NCBI GenBank assembly: GCA_001970955.1
Contig: MPUH01000096.1
Span: 45,775-109,774, forward strand
Reading direction: 5' to 3'
Source: Stentor coeruleus
Taxonomy: Eukaryota; Ciliophora; Heterotrichea; Heterotrichida; Stentoridae
DNA: 64,000 nucleotides
This document shows, piece after piece, positions 30,252 through 42,500 of the stretch. The notes beneath the pieces were generated by a model. It ran no database searches. It was not told the DNA's origin and saw nothing but the letters and a program-made list of their open reading frames with translations. The position numbers and the translations under genes were made by a program. How positions within the stretch are numbered: position 1 is the stretch's first letter; the number at the start of each line of letters is the position of its first letter.

Positions 30252-32774
30252 ATGGGGAAATGCATGGCTAAGCAACTAGCTTCTAGAGAGTCTACAGTGA
30301 TTCCATTCAATGAAGAACTGAAAATTGAAATAAAATCAGCACAGGAAATACAGAACCCCATCAACCCTGGAACAAGAGACTTTTTATTATCAACTCTCAA
30401 TGAACATCCTTTATTTAGAGGTTTAAGTATTCCTGTTCTTGACAGCATACTAAAAGGGCTAAGATTTTTAGTTGTCCCACAGAATGAGTTTATCATAACT
30501 CAAGGAGAAACTGGAAATTTTTTTTATATTTTAAACAATGGGGAAGCTGACATTATTGTTAATGGTGGAAAAGTTGGGGAATATACAAGAGGAGGCTGCT
30601 TCGGAGATATCGCACTTCTCACAAACTCACGTCGTAAAGCATCGATAAAATCTACATCAAAATGTTCCCTTTGGGCAATAGATCGTGATACTTTCAAAAC
30701 AACTATTAGATCAATAACTTCCTCGAATGAAGATACAATAAAACAGCTTCTATTTAAAGCTCCTTTTTTATCTTTTCTCCCAGAATCTTCTAAGCATCAA
30801 ATCCTCAAAAATGCTGTATTAAACAATTATTCAGATAATGAAAGCATAATTACTATAGGACAAGAAATATGGTTTATATACATAATAAAATCTGGTATTG
30901 TAAAAGTTATAGTTTCAGACAATTGTTTAGGAACATTAAGCGAAGGTCAAGTTTTTGGTGAAGGTCCTTTACTTTTTAGTAATAACAACAAAAGACTAGA
31001 AACAGTTAACTCAGTCGGAATGACCGAAATAATATCCGTAGACCAAAAAATTATAAAAGATATTCTTGGGGTAAATTTTTATGAAATTCTCATACGAAAC
31101 ATAATCATCAATTGCTTGATATCTGATGAAAACTTCAAGTTTTTAGATTTTAATGCTATAAAAAAACTAGCTGAATTGTTTGAGTTGATAACTTTAAAAG
31201 ATGATCAAGTTGCTATTAAATATGTTGAAGATGTTAAAAATTATATATATATTGTTTGCTATGGGAAAATAGAATCAGTAGAAAACTCATATTCGGCTTA
31301 TCAGATGATTGGTCTTAATAATAACTTAGCAGGAAAAATTGGAAAAAAACCTTATAAATCTGTAGGAGAAAGTATTATTGCTTGTGTTAAAGTAAAAAAA
31401 CTAGAAAATGTTTTAGGGTGTAGTGTTAAGTTTTTTAAACTTGTTCTGTCGAAGATTTATATGATTAAAGATTTGTATTTGTTTTGTAGTCTTGATATAC
31501 AATTGATTGAACAGATTTCAGCTTCAATTATAGAAGTAAAGTTTTTGAAGAATCAAGTGATTTTTGAGGAGTTGGATAATGATGATTTTTTGTATATTGT
31601 TGTAGAAGGAGCTGTTGGGATTTTTAGTAATAGGAATTTGATTGCGAGGCTTGATAAAATGTCAACATTTGGCGAATCCTGTATTACAACCCCTGATCGC
31701 CTAGTTTCAGCTAAGGCTTTAACAAAATGTGTGCTTTACCAAATAGAAAAAAGTAGTGTTTCTAAATTTACTGAAATGACTTTTTTAGAAAAAATACATC
31801 GCAAACAATATTACGAAACATTCTTCACAATGGTAGACATGAGATTTTCTAATAAAGTCAGCTCTTTATGTGGCCGTGAATATTATTATGCTTATAACAA
31901 ATTATTAGATTGTTTTTATTTTATTGAAGCAATTTACAAACACACAATAACAAATCATGAGAAATTTGCTGAAATTGTAGATGAAAAATGTATTTTGGTC
32001 CATTTGGACCATCCTCATATCCCTAAACTTTTAAGAACTTTTTCTGATGCAAATTATGTTTATTTCGCTTATGAGTATTTCCCATTTGAGTATCTTAGTA
32101 CTTATAAAAAAATAAAATTTCGTGATGGAGATGCTAAGTTTATTATTCTCAGCCTTTGTGGAGTTCTTGGATATTTACATAAAAAGTGCATTTTGCATAG
32201 AGATATATCAAAAAATAATATCTTAATTGATGAAAAAGGTAGAGTTTGGCTGTTTGGTTTTAACTATGCTAGCAAAGTAGAAAATAGAAGTTATACTGTT
32301 CTTGATACAAATCCTGAATATAAAGCTAAAGAAGTTATACTTGGACGAGGTTATTCAAAAGCTTCTGAATACTGGAGTCTTGGAGTTTTATTGTTTGAAT
32401 TACTTACAGGGGGGTTACCTTTTGAAATACGTTATAATGATTACCTTGATGAAATCGCTGAAAAAATCATAAAAAATCCTTTAGTGATTCCTGATTATAT
32501 TGATATAGCATCTAAAGCAATAATTGAAGGCTTGCTACAAGAAAATCCATTAAAAAGATTCCAATTTGAGGATATTAAAGAATCATCTTGGGGAAAAAAT
32601 TACAATATAAATGATATAAATAATCATGTCTTTGATGGGCTTTTTAAACCGACTATAAAGAAAGTCAATGCTGAAGATTTTATTTTTAGAGATACTGTGA
32701 GGAAGAAGAGCTCGATTTTTAATGCTAAAATCACTGGTAAAAATGAAGAAATAGAATGGGATGAATATTTTTAG
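30252..32774 (+). CDS. PKG-like pseudokinase with cNMP-binding domains
   Basis: 840 aa, with the same architecture as the PKG at 2671-5361. The N-terminus MGKCMAK may be acylated. Four cNMP-binding-type repeats follow: ~45-160, ~165-285, ~290-400 and ~405-510. The best-kept cassette is the first, with FGDIALL and Arg128. The C-terminal kinase-like domain keeps HRDISKNN (Asp651, Asn656), the alpha-C Glu578 and YWSLGVLLFELLTGGLPF. The Gly-rich loop is gone, the beta-3 lysine is Glu559, DFG is GFN (669-671), and APE is AKE. ATP-dependent phosphotransfer is therefore very unlikely. The gene is an uninterrupted long frame with intact codons, so the protein is maintained. A decoy, dimer partner or cyclic-nucleotide-controlled scaffold for active PKG is inference. 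Confidence 0.9.
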   Translation: MGKCMAKQLASRESTVIPFNEELKIEIKSAQEIQNPINPGTRDFLLSTLNEHPLFRGLSIPVLDSILKGLRFLVVPQNEFIITQGETGNFFYILNNGEADIIVNGGKVGEYTRGGCFGDIALLTNSRRKASIKSTSKCSLWAIDRDTFKTTIRSITSSNEDTIKQLLFKAPFLSFLPESSKHQILKNAVLNNYSDNESIITIGQEIWFIYIIKSGIVKVIVSDNCLGTLSEGQVFGEGPLLFSNNNKRLETVNSVGMTEIISVDQKIIKDILGVNFYEILIRNIIINCLISDENFKFLDFNAIKKLAELFELITLKDDQVAIKYVEDVKNYIYIVCYGKIESVENSYSAYQMIGLNNNLAGKIGKKPYKSVGESIIACVKVKKLENVLGCSVKFFKLVLSKIYMIKDLYLFCSLDIQLIEQISASIIEVKFLKNQVIFEELDNDDFLYIVVEGAVGIFSNRNLIARLDKMSTFGESCITTPDRLVSAKALTKCVLYQIEKSSVSKFTEMTFLEKIHRKQYYETFFTMVDMRFSNKVSSLCGREYYYAYNKLLDCFYFIEAIYKHTITNHEKFAEIVDEKCILVHLDHPHIPKLLRTFSDANYVYFAYEYFPFEYLSTYKKIKFRDGDAKFIILSLCGVLGYLHKKCILHRDISKNNILIDEKGRVWLFGFNYASKVENRSYTVLDTNPEYKAKEVILGRGYSKASEYWSLGVLLFELLTGGLPFEIRYNDYLDEIAEKIIKNPLVIPDYIDIASKAIIEGLLQENPLKRFQFEDIKESSWGKNYNINDINNHVFDGLFKPTIKKVNAEDFIFRDTVRKKSSIFNAKITGKNEEIEWDEYF

Positions 32775-33546
32775 GCGCTAATCGCTTAACTTGTTGGTAA
32801 ATATATTACTAAAATACTAGTGGAATTCATCATTTTAGATTTGATATCTAAATTTTATACACCTGATTTTTTTATAAGTTTTGATTAAGATTATAATGTA
32901 AATTGGATTATTTGTTGGATGAATAATAAAGTTAGTAATATTTTGTATTTTTATCAATTTATACTGGAAATGTTAGAATAAGACAAATAAACATTATGAA
33001 TTTTATAGAGATTTGCATTATAATAAAAATCTTCATACTATTTGCTTCAAAAAAACATAAAATTTTGTTCAACACCCACTTCCAACCTCCTCATATCAAA
33101 AACGTAAACATCAAAAGTGCAAAGATAAAGAGTCCCAAAAAGCTCTATTCTTCTCAATTTTCACTGAAAATAAAAAGATCAGACCTTTTATCCCAAATTC
33201 AAAACTCCAGAAAAATTCCACAAAATTTTAATTTGATCAAAACTCTTAACCACTTCCTTCACAAAAAAAAAAAACAACCTAAAATCTGCGTTTGTATGAT
33301 AAACCAAAACCTAAAAAAATCTTAATCTCATAATCCCAACATAAATCTAAACAAAAACAATTTTCCTATCATTCACCAAATAAAGTCAATTGTATCAAAA
33401 AGTATTTGCCCTAATATCAAAATGTATTTTTTCAAGTAAATCTTACATTAAAATAAGATCAGAAAATCCATCATTTAAAAATACATATTAAAAAATCTAT
33501 AATAAAATTTCATATTCATTCGAATGTAAATAATAAATAACTGCTC
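32775..33546. other. Intergenic; chance ORF only
   Basis: A 109-codon frame at 32996-33325 has low-complexity Lys/Asn/Ile content and lies in the C-rich upstream flank of the kinesin gene. It is not accepted as a gene. Nothing else is seen. Confidence 0.5.
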
Positions 33547-35703
33547 ATGGTGAAAAGTTCAATTAGAGTTATCATTAGGACTAGACCCACTGCGAATTTC
33601 GCATCAAAGAACTTGAAGATTGATATTGAGAAAAAAACGATTGAAGCTTTTATACCTAAAGATAGTGACCAAGGACTTATAAACAATCAACAAGAAAATT
33701 GGAAGTTCAAATTCGATGAGTTTCTTCATAATTCTACTCAGGAAGAGGTTTATGATACATGTGGGAGAGATATTATCCATAGCGTCCTTGAAGGATACAA
33801 TGGTACAGTTTTTGCTTATGGGCAGACAGGTGCGGGTAAGACTTATACAATGTCAGGTGGTTCTCAAAACTATAAATTCCGTGGGATAATTCCAAGAGCA
33901 ATTTCGCAGATCTTTAACGAAATCCAAAGCAAGCCAGAGTTTTCTTATGTCGTCAAAGTGAGTTTTGCTGAGATTTACAATGAACTAATTTATGATTTGT
34001 TATCTAGTACCCCTCCAAGTGAACAAACAGGTAATATTATGATTCAAGACGACCCAAAATTTGGCATAACAGTAAAAGGACTGACCCATGTATTATGTGG
34101 AAGTGAAGAAGATGCTTTAAATCAAGTATTTGAGGGTGAGTCAAATAGGACAATAGCAGAACATAAGCTTAATAAAAACTCAACAAGATCACATTGTATA
34201 TACACTTTGCATATGGAATGTCGTAGTCGTGTAGAGTCTAGTGAAAAAGTTGTATATTCAAAGCTGAATTTAGTTGATTTAGCAGGGTCAGAGAGGACTA
34301 AAAAAACTGGTAGTGAAGGCTTGACATTGACTGAAGCTAATTTTATCAACAAGTCATTAAGTTATATGGAACAAGTTGTCATTGCATTATCTGAAAAAAA
34401 CAGAGACCATGTTCCTTATAGACAGTCTAAGTTGACTTATTATTTAAAAGACTCAATTGGTGGGAACTCTAAAACTTTGATGGTCGCGAATATTTGGCCT
34501 GAGCCTGAGCATATGGAAGAAACGATATCAACTTTGAGGTTTGCCACAAGGATGATGAGAGTGTCTAATGAAGCAACAATAAATGTTGAACTTGATCCAA
34601 GCCAGCTTGTCGATCGATACAAACGAGAAATCCGTGACTTAAAACAAGAACTAGCCATGCATGATACTTTAGCTAATCGAGGTCGAGTAGTATACGAAGC
34701 ATATACTCCTGAACAACAATATCAAATCCAACTACTAGCCGAAAGATATCTAGAAGGTGATCTTGATGAAGTAGATATCGAAAGTTTAAGACAAGTTCGA
34801 GAGCTTTTCAATCAAATCAGGCATATTTATAGAAAAACCATGACTCGCCTTGGAGCTGAAGATCTTAAAAATCGTTCACGTCCAGCGACTAATAAAACTG
34901 GAACTTTAAAAGGTAATGAAGCTAAAGGATTTGAAGAAAGAGAAGAAGGTGTTGGTCAAGAAGAACATTCAGGAGGTTTTGGACTTGGTAGGGCAAATCC
35001 AAATTCCCGACCTGTAGATTCAAGTGCTTTAGAGCCAAAAAACCAGTTTGTTCAAGAAGAAGAGATTGAAGAAAAAAAAGTTAGTTCAAGAGAAGAAGCG
35101 AAAAAAGCTAGTGCGAATAGAAGCCCTAAAAAAGTTCCGCTTATAGATAAAAATCAAGCTTTTATGGAATTCAAAAATGGTGAAGGTAAAGAAATTGATT
35201 CAACTTTAAATGAAAATAAAGAGGATTTGAAAGAAAGGAAAAACAGAATCAAGAGTTTGACTGATGAAGTAAATGGATTAAAAAAACTTATTGATGAATG
35301 TAAAGATAATTTGGATAGTATAAGAAGTGAAAGGCATAATGAGGAAGAAGATGTTATTGATGAAGAGGAATTTGCCTTGATTAAAAAATTAAAGGATTAT
35401 AAAAAAGCTTATAGATCAAATTATGATCAATTGAAAGCGAGTAAAGATGAGATAAATGCTATAAGTCAAAATATTGAGTTTGCTAGGGATAAACTTATTG
35501 CGGAGTTTGAAATCTGGTATGAAAAGAAGTTTGGAAACCAGCCAGAGACGATGTCAAGAGAGTCTGCAAGAGAAAGACCTCAGACTGAAGAAAAAACTAA
35601 TGATGACTTAGACCTTGACGCATTTGCTTATATCAAAGCTAAGAAAAATGTTCAGACCCTACACAAAGCCAAAAAAGTTCTCGGCGCTGTAGGCAAAGCT
35701 TAA
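33547..35703 (+). CDS. Kinesin-9 (KIF9-like) motor protein
   Basis: 718 aa with an N-terminal motor domain (~5-340). It has the P-loop GQTGAGKT (92-99), switch I NKNSTRSHCIYTL, switch II LVDLAGSERTKKTG, and the microtubule-binding SYMEQVVIALSEK/HVPYRQSKLT region. The neck and first coiled coil contain RYKREIRDLKQELAMHD and YLEGDLDEVDIESLRQV, which are diagnostic of the KIF9 (kinesin-9A) subfamily. That subfamily sits on the central pair of motile cilia. The C-terminal ~250 residues are charged coiled coil with disordered stretches. All nucleotide-contact motifs are intact. The gene ends 37 bp before the stop of the convergent gene. Confidence 0.95.
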   Translation: MVKSSIRVIIRTRPTANFASKNLKIDIEKKTIEAFIPKDSDQGLINNQQENWKFKFDEFLHNSTQEEVYDTCGRDIIHSVLEGYNGTVFAYGQTGAGKTYTMSGGSQNYKFRGIIPRAISQIFNEIQSKPEFSYVVKVSFAEIYNELIYDLLSSTPPSEQTGNIMIQDDPKFGITVKGLTHVLCGSEEDALNQVFEGESNRTIAEHKLNKNSTRSHCIYTLHMECRSRVESSEKVVYSKLNLVDLAGSERTKKTGSEGLTLTEANFINKSLSYMEQVVIALSEKNRDHVPYRQSKLTYYLKDSIGGNSKTLMVANIWPEPEHMEETISTLRFATRMMRVSNEATINVELDPSQLVDRYKREIRDLKQELAMHDTLANRGRVVYEAYTPEQQYQIQLLAERYLEGDLDEVDIESLRQVRELFNQIRHIYRKTMTRLGAEDLKNRSRPATNKTGTLKGNEAKGFEEREEGVGQEEHSGGFGLGRANPNSRPVDSSALEPKNQFVQEEEIEEKKVSSREEAKKASANRSPKKVPLIDKNQAFMEFKNGEGKEIDSTLNENKEDLKERKNRIKSLTDEVNGLKKLIDECKDNLDSIRSERHNEEEDVIDEEEFALIKKLKDYKKAYRSNYDQLKASKDEINAISQNIEFARDKLIAEFEIWYEKKFGNQPETMSRESARERPQTEEKTNDDLDLDAFAYIKAKKNVQTLHKAKKVLGAVGKA

Positions 35704-35740
35704 TAACTAACTTGAAATTAAGCTAAAATATTTTAATACA

Positions 35741-37561
35741 TTATTTGAAAGGGCGTTTTCTCTCAACACTCAATGACCCTTGCCTTCCATTCTTATCTTT
35801 CAAAGGTAGTTTCCCAATAACTTTCCCTAAAACCCTAACAGTTTTTTGTTTCTGATCTTTCCTATCAGTCTTCTCATTTTTTTCAACTTTATCCGCATTA
35901 AACATTGATTTATCTTTATCAATAGAAAAACATGAACTTATACTTTCAGCTTCATTTTCAGCTTTAGAATCCTGTGAATTTCTCTTCTTCTGTGCTGGGG
36001 TTCTTGGACATGATATAAATTCAATAAACGGAATATTACCAACTTCAGTCCTCACTTCAACTAAATACTCAGTTTTTCTTTCTAAAATAACTTCTTCACC
36101 ATTAAGAAAATATGACTCCCCAACTTTCAAAATAGGGTTTTCTAGTTTTAATGTTTTATAAACATTATCAATCAAAGTGTCAATTCCAGGACCACGAAAT
36201 TCATCTCTGATTTTTTCGTTACTAATCCTTTCATGGATGATTTGCTCATTTAATCTTTCTGTGTAAAGCTTTTCTTGTTGATATTTTTCAGTAAGTTTTA
36301 TAGTAAGTTTTTTCTCTTCATTTAAACTTTCTGCAAGCTCATCACAAGCTTTTTGGGATTCTAATAAAGATTTTTCAAGTATTGTTATTGATGAAGTAAG
36401 ATTTTCTATACATTCAGTTCCTTCTTGGACTGTAAAATTATTAACTGTTATTTCCCCTTCAAGTTCAGAAATCCTATTTTTAAACCCTTCACATTGGGTT
36501 TTTAATTCGTTAATCTCACTTTCACATTCAGCTTTTTCCTGATTTGTTCTATCATATTCTTGTTTTGTTGCTAATATTTCATATGAAAGTTTATCAATTG
36601 TGTTGTTTTCTTTTTCCACTTCTAAAGTTAACTCTTGTATAGTAACTTTACTTCTTAAAATCTCTTGTTCAGCTTTTAAAAGTTTGTTTTCGATATTAAG
36701 TTTTTCTTGATCCTCATTTTCTCTCCACTCTTTACCTATTTGCAAAAGCATTTCTTGCATTTCTTGTCGACGTTTGTCTTCATGTGCTAATTGAGTTTTT
36801 AGATTCTGCACTTGTTGTTTAAGAATTTCAGTTTCATCATTAGCAGCAACAGTTTTGAAACATGTTAATTTTTCTTCTAAATGCCTTTTGTCTTCAAGTA
36901 GTCTATCAAGATAACCTTGAAGTTTAAGTGCTTGATTGATATTTTCAGCAATTTCTAAGTCTTTTTGCTCCAGAAGTCTTAACATGGATTTTTCTCGTTC
37001 TTGAGCTTGGCTGACAAATTGACTGTATTCTTTAAGGGTTTCTTGATGTTTATCTTCAACTTGTTGTTTTGAGTCGTTTTCTATTGATAGTTTTTCTTTA
37101 GTGTTTTGAAGTTCTGAAGATAGTTCTTGGATTGTAAAATTCTGCATTTTTAACTGAAGTCGTAGTCGGGGCCAGTCATTTTCTTCATCTGATACAGTTA
37201 TGATATTACTTTCTGGGGATAGTTCGCATGAATTTTCGGAGTTTTCTATAGAAATTTGAATCATAGGAGATTCTGGGATGTCGGGGATTTCGGTTAAAGG
37301 TTCTTCACCTGATAAAGGCAGCCAAAAACGTTCTTTTTGCACAATGTTTTGAGAAAAGACTACAGTGCCTATTATTGTTGAGTCTTCAGACATACTTTTC
37401 AAAGTAATTTTTAAATACCCTTTACTAGGTAGGCTTACTGAATGGTCTGGGGTTAGAGGGGTTATTATGTCTTGCAAAATATCATTGTGATGAATATAGC
37501 ATCCAAGCTGGGATGGGTCGCATTCAATACCTTCAGCTTTGAGAACTTTTAATATTGACAT
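35741..37561 (-). CDS. C2-like/coiled-coil protein, hypothetical
   Basis: 606 aa. The first ~95 residues are beta-rich and C2-like (GYLKITLKSMSED, STIIGTVVFSQNIVQKERFW), followed by an acidic Pro-rich linker. Residues ~130-460 are one long coiled coil with dense Glu/Gln/Leu heptads. A small globular module follows (IDTLIDNVYKTLKLENPILK, EYLVEVRTEVGNIPFIEF), then a basic Lys-rich tail. A C2 followed by a long coiled coil is common in ciliary and basal-body scaffold proteins; such a role here is inference. No intron is visible. It is tail-to-tail with the kinesin gene. Confidence 0.8.
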   Translation of the reverse strand: MSILKVLKAEGIECDPSQLGCYIHHNDILQDIITPLTPDHSVSLPSKGYLKITLKSMSEDSTIIGTVVFSQNIVQKERFWLPLSGEEPLTEIPDIPESPMIQISIENSENSCELSPESNIITVSDEENDWPRLRLQLKMQNFTIQELSSELQNTKEKLSIENDSKQQVEDKHQETLKEYSQFVSQAQEREKSMLRLLEQKDLEIAENINQALKLQGYLDRLLEDKRHLEEKLTCFKTVAANDETEILKQQVQNLKTQLAHEDKRRQEMQEMLLQIGKEWRENEDQEKLNIENKLLKAEQEILRSKVTIQELTLEVEKENNTIDKLSYEILATKQEYDRTNQEKAECESEINELKTQCEGFKNRISELEGEITVNNFTVQEGTECIENLTSSITILEKSLLESQKACDELAESLNEEKKLTIKLTEKYQQEKLYTERLNEQIIHERISNEKIRDEFRGPGIDTLIDNVYKTLKLENPILKVGESYFLNGEEVILERKTEYLVEVRTEVGNIPFIEFISCPRTPAQKKRNSQDSKAENEAESISSCFSIDKDKSMFNADKVEKNEKTDRKDQKQKTVRVLGKVIGKLPLKDKNGRQGSLSVERKRPFK

Positions 37562-39518
37562 TTGAATTATTAAAAATTCAAAAAATCAAAATGTCCGCTA
37601 TGAATTCTTATACTTTAATTTGTATTATGCGGAATGATTTGTGTAATGATGATAGGGATATAAGGAAATAATGATATATGTAAGATAGATTTGTGATGTA
37701 AAAGTTTAGGAAGTATGTTTTTGTTATAATTATGAGTTGTATTTATGATATAGGAATTATTATGAAATAGACTAAAGAGAAAATATTTTTTTTTTTATTT
37801 TTTTTGATGGAGATGTAGAGAATTTCTCAAGTTATTAAGTTTGTATAAAATTTTAATTATGTTGAAGGATTCTTGAGGTTACAGAAGTTTTTAATAAGAG
37901 TTTTATGATTTTTTATGATCTTAAAGGAGAATTAGGGTAAATTTAATAGAGATTTATGATGAAAACCATTAATAGTTTAGTGTTTTTTATAATTTTTGCT
38001 AAACTTTATGATTAAATGAGTCAAAATGTGTCATGGCTAAATATATTTTTATTTATTTTAAGTTTTTTGATTTCTTTTATTAATATGCTAGATTGGATTT
38101 AAAGCACATTTATGTAATATACTGAAAAAGTAGTATATTATATTATAATGGTAATAAGATTTGAATGAAAACTTTAAAAATTGTATTTTTTCAAATACAA
38201 TAATCTTTAAAATTTATAAGATATACTCTAAAGCACAAGTATATTTATCTAAATCTAAAGTTCTTCTTATTTTCTTTTATCTAATATACAAAACTATATG
38301 CATTTTTGTTTATATTAAATTAATAAACATTTTATTTCTTTATAAAGACTTCCTATATCATCGATAATATAATTTATTATATTTTATCCTAACGATCTAC
38401 TTAATATAACATAATACCTTTTCTATAGCCATAAATCCTCAAAAACCAATTATCTTGATAGATTTAATAAATTAGTCAATTTCATATCATAAGCTAAATC
38501 TCATAATTTGTATTTATGATTTTAAAAAATATTTAACTAAGTGAATTTAATTTCCTTATATAAATAACAAACTCATTTACATTTTTAAAACTCACTTAAT
38601 ACAGATGCAATAAGATCAATATCATCAAAGCTATATTATAAGATGATAAAGCATTTAAAGCTTATTTTAAAGAGTCTTATCATTTGCCATAGAATTGCAC
38701 CGATACCAGCATTTTGCTAAGTTAGATAAGTTATATATTAATATTACCAACTTTATAAAAAAATAAGTTGTATATACATAAAGAATGTAAATTATATATT
38801 ATAGTTACTAGGTATAAAAAATGACTATTAACTAAATATGAAATAAACAGCTGATTCGATAATAAAATAGGTAATAAAATAGATAATATGATATTATTTA
38901 GTAGGTAGGTTCCTAAAATTATTGAAAAAACCGAGTTTTATAATATGCTAAAGAAAAAAAAAAACAATTCAAAGAAAAAACTACAGTCTTGATGATTTAT
39001 CAACACAATATTCAACTATTTACCAATTTTCATAAAATTTGTGTTTAATTACCATATAATTTAATTATCATCTTCCCACAAAATACATTTCCAAGAGATT
39101 AATCAACCTAATCATCCTATAACTTCTAAATATTGCAAAATAAAGTATTTATATTACCTACCCATATACAGTGCATATCTTTAATATAAACATGCATATA
39201 TCTTCCAAAAATCTATAATATTTTTAAAACCAGGTAATTTTCGCTTATATTTTGACTATATTTTTTCCTTAATTAGCCAACTATATAATTATTTTATAAC
39301 CTTTTACTAAAAACTATATCCTTATACAAAAAGTTTACCATAAAAATATTCGATGCAAAAATATCACCGTTATAATTTTGATATACTAATGCAAAAATAA
39401 ATGTAAATTTCGATATTATTAGAATACAATTTATAGCTTATTACCATAAATACTTCATATTTTTAGTTTTATTCTATCATAATTCATCTATTATTATTTT
39501 TAGATATATAAATATATA
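37562..39518. other. 2-kb AT-rich spacer
   Basis: Upstream flank of both neighbouring genes. The first ~350 bp are G-biased. A 68-codon frame at 38161-38367 is Ile/Tyr/Lys/Phe-rich, as expected by chance in AT-rich DNA. Short AT-rich near-repeats occur around 38860-38885. No RNA gene is recognised. Confidence 0.5.
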
Positions 39519-42500
39519 ATGAATGGTACTGAAGATTCAACTACTAAAGAATTGCAAAAAATTGCTCAAGGAATTTCAAAAAGTAGCTCGACTTTTTTTA
39601 TTATTAAGTTGCTGGAAAATGCAAAAAGGGTTTTATTCAAAATGATGCTCAAGTTATTTCCATTAAGATATGAATCATCAGCATCATCAAGAACTCAAGC
39701 AGTTATTCTTTGTATATCGGTAATAATCCAAACCTTACATCTTTTAAGCCTATTATGGTTTTCTATTGAAGATTTAAAATATTGGGAAAAATTCAAGATA
39801 TTCTGGACAATTTTAAGCTACAGCCGATTCGACAATATCTGTTCAACCTTCAATTTATTGCCAACCTGTTTTTACATATCCTTATCTTTAGTCTCTTTCC
39901 AAACCATATGTATCCTAATATTTATCATATTTTACATTGAACAGAATAAAGATAGTACTTTTCTTCAAGGTATCATCAAAAAATTATACAGTTTTATGAG
40001 TACTTATTTGTATATCCCAATATTATGTAATATATCATTATATACAAAGTATTCTATATCCTCATCAGAAACGGCCGCTGAGTATAATCTAAAAAATTCT
40101 GACCTTGGAATTTCATCTTTTTTCCCTGTCATTATTATTTGTGCCTTCCTCCATTTTCTAAATAATTATTTTTATTCAGTTCTTCATTATGAAAATCGTC
40201 ATTCATTCGCGAAATACAACTTAGAAAGCAAGCCTCACGCTAGAATTGATAAACTTAAAATCCTGATTACCACATCTTTAGTGATTTTTTATGTTATTTT
40301 AGCAGAGAATTATATGGAAATTTATAGGGGAATATCTGCAGTAGGGTGTTTTATACTAGCTTTGGCGTATTTTAAGTACCAGCCATATTTTTCACAATAT
40401 GCTAACCTTTTACATATTGGTGGCTATACATGTGTTTGTTTTACAGCATTGGTTTTTGAGTTTAGTTACATGACAAATAATGCTGTTTACTTGTTTATTA
40501 TAAGCATTTTTGTCACTCCAATGGTTGTAGGTATTATCATATACAAATGCTCAGAATATTTTTCCAATAAAACTTATATAATAAACGAAGCTAGTTCCTT
40601 ATATGAGTTCGAAAAAGCTTTAAGACCTCTGCTTTTCGCTATAAATCACGAAAAAAACTATGAAAATATTATAAGTTATTTTTCTGATGCTTACAAAGAT
40701 AAATACTATGGTAAAAACCCTTTTACAGTTATTTGGTTAACAAATTATTGTTTTTACACACTTGAAGATGACAGTCTTACTAGAATCAAAATCGGCACAG
40801 AGACAAATTTAGAGTCAAATCTCGATTCAGATTTCCAGCTTTTCCGCTTAAGAGAAACTATTAAACAAGGTGGTCTTGAATATAGAGAAGATATTGACTA
40901 TCTGAATTTTAGATTCAAACTTGAAAAAGTCAAACTTGATGATGAACGGTTATGCATTTCTTTATTAGAATTCATAAGACAAATGAGTTCAGAAACTAAC
41001 TTTAAATATTTACTTTCTAAGCTTATACCTAGTATATCACATTTATTATCTCATGTGTCAAATCAATATCAAGCACTTATAATAAAATATCCAAAAAGTA
41101 CAGCAATATTAGAGTTTTATGCATCATTCCTTAAGAATATTGTAAATCATTATGATAAAGCTATAGAATTAAAAAGGAAAAAAGAAAATTTGCTGTTTTC
41201 AAGTAAACAAGGGCATTTGAAAAATATAAGTTATTTTGATGAGGATAATGCACTGGTTATTATTAGTGGGGCTAGGGAAACTTTTGCCATTATAACTTTT
41301 GCTAATGAGAAAGTGGGAAAGATATTAAGACAACCTGCAAATACAATTATAGGAAACTCGATATCTTCTTATGTCCCTTATCCGTTTAGTATTGGGCATA
41401 ATCAGCATATGCAAAAATTTTTAATCACTTGCACCAACTCTGATATTAAACTTCCACTTGGATTGTTTTTACAGACACAGATAGGGTATTTAGTAGAGTG
41501 CTATATACAAATACGTTGTACAGCTTTGGATTCTAGTCCTTTTTTCATTTTACTTATAAAAGAAAGAAGAACAAAAAGGGCAATTGGGATTTTAAGCTCA
41601 TCAGGTATTATCCTAAATCATAGTGAACGTTTCCCAAGCCTTCTTGGTGAAAAATCCTTATCCCTCAAAGATAAAAATATCAACGATTACCTCGCAGGTA
41701 ACTCATACCTTTTTCTTCAAGAAAACTATCCAATAGTAATCTACCGAAAATATACCCAATTCGCTATAGTCAGATCATCGAAAATCATCAAAAGAAAAAA
41801 AGTTAATCTCGTTTATATCCTAACAGATGAAAAAGAAATTGCAGATTGGTTTAGAGGGAAATATCTAAATGAAATCGAATACAACTACAAACAAAAAATT
41901 GATATGATAAGTACATTAGATGAACAAAAAAGTGAAGGAAATCAAGATGATCAAAATGAAGAAAACCATGGAATATTAGATAAGATTTTTATGACAATAA
42001 AAGATGATTCAGCATTAGCACAAAAGTCTGAAATTATCCAAGCTGAATCTATTAATATTTTAGCAAGAGAAAAAAGTATTGCGATGAGTTCGAAAAATCA
42101 TAGTAGTAGAAGTACTGAGGCAAATAGTTTATCGAATAATCCACATTTTGCTGTAGTTTTTAAGTTTCTAATCAGATTCAGATATGCAAGTTGTATTTGT
42201 TTTTTTTTGGTACTATTTTTACATGCTTCTATTATTATTGTGATTAACAAGAAATATACTATTGAAAACCCTAATGAAATTATTAATATGGCTGAAACAT
42301 CTGCTTTATTGTCTAAAATTGCCTTACTGGCTAGAGGCTTGTATTTGGATTCTGATAATCCAATGCTAGATGCTAATGGTTATGATGATTTCCAAATTGC
42401 TTATAAAAATTTAACAGATGAAAAAACTTATATAAAAAACATTATCCATGAATCATCGTGTGACCTTAATAAAATTTTTCCTAAAGATAAATATATTGAA

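Noticed and set aside
32996-33325. 109-codon open frame upstream of the kinesin gene
   Set aside because: Lys/Asn/Ile-rich low complexity within the C-rich 5' flank; no domain, and the skew explains the open frame.
38161-38367. 68-codon frame in the 2-kb spacer
   Set aside because: Ile/Tyr/Phe/Lys composition typical of random AT-rich DNA; no other support.
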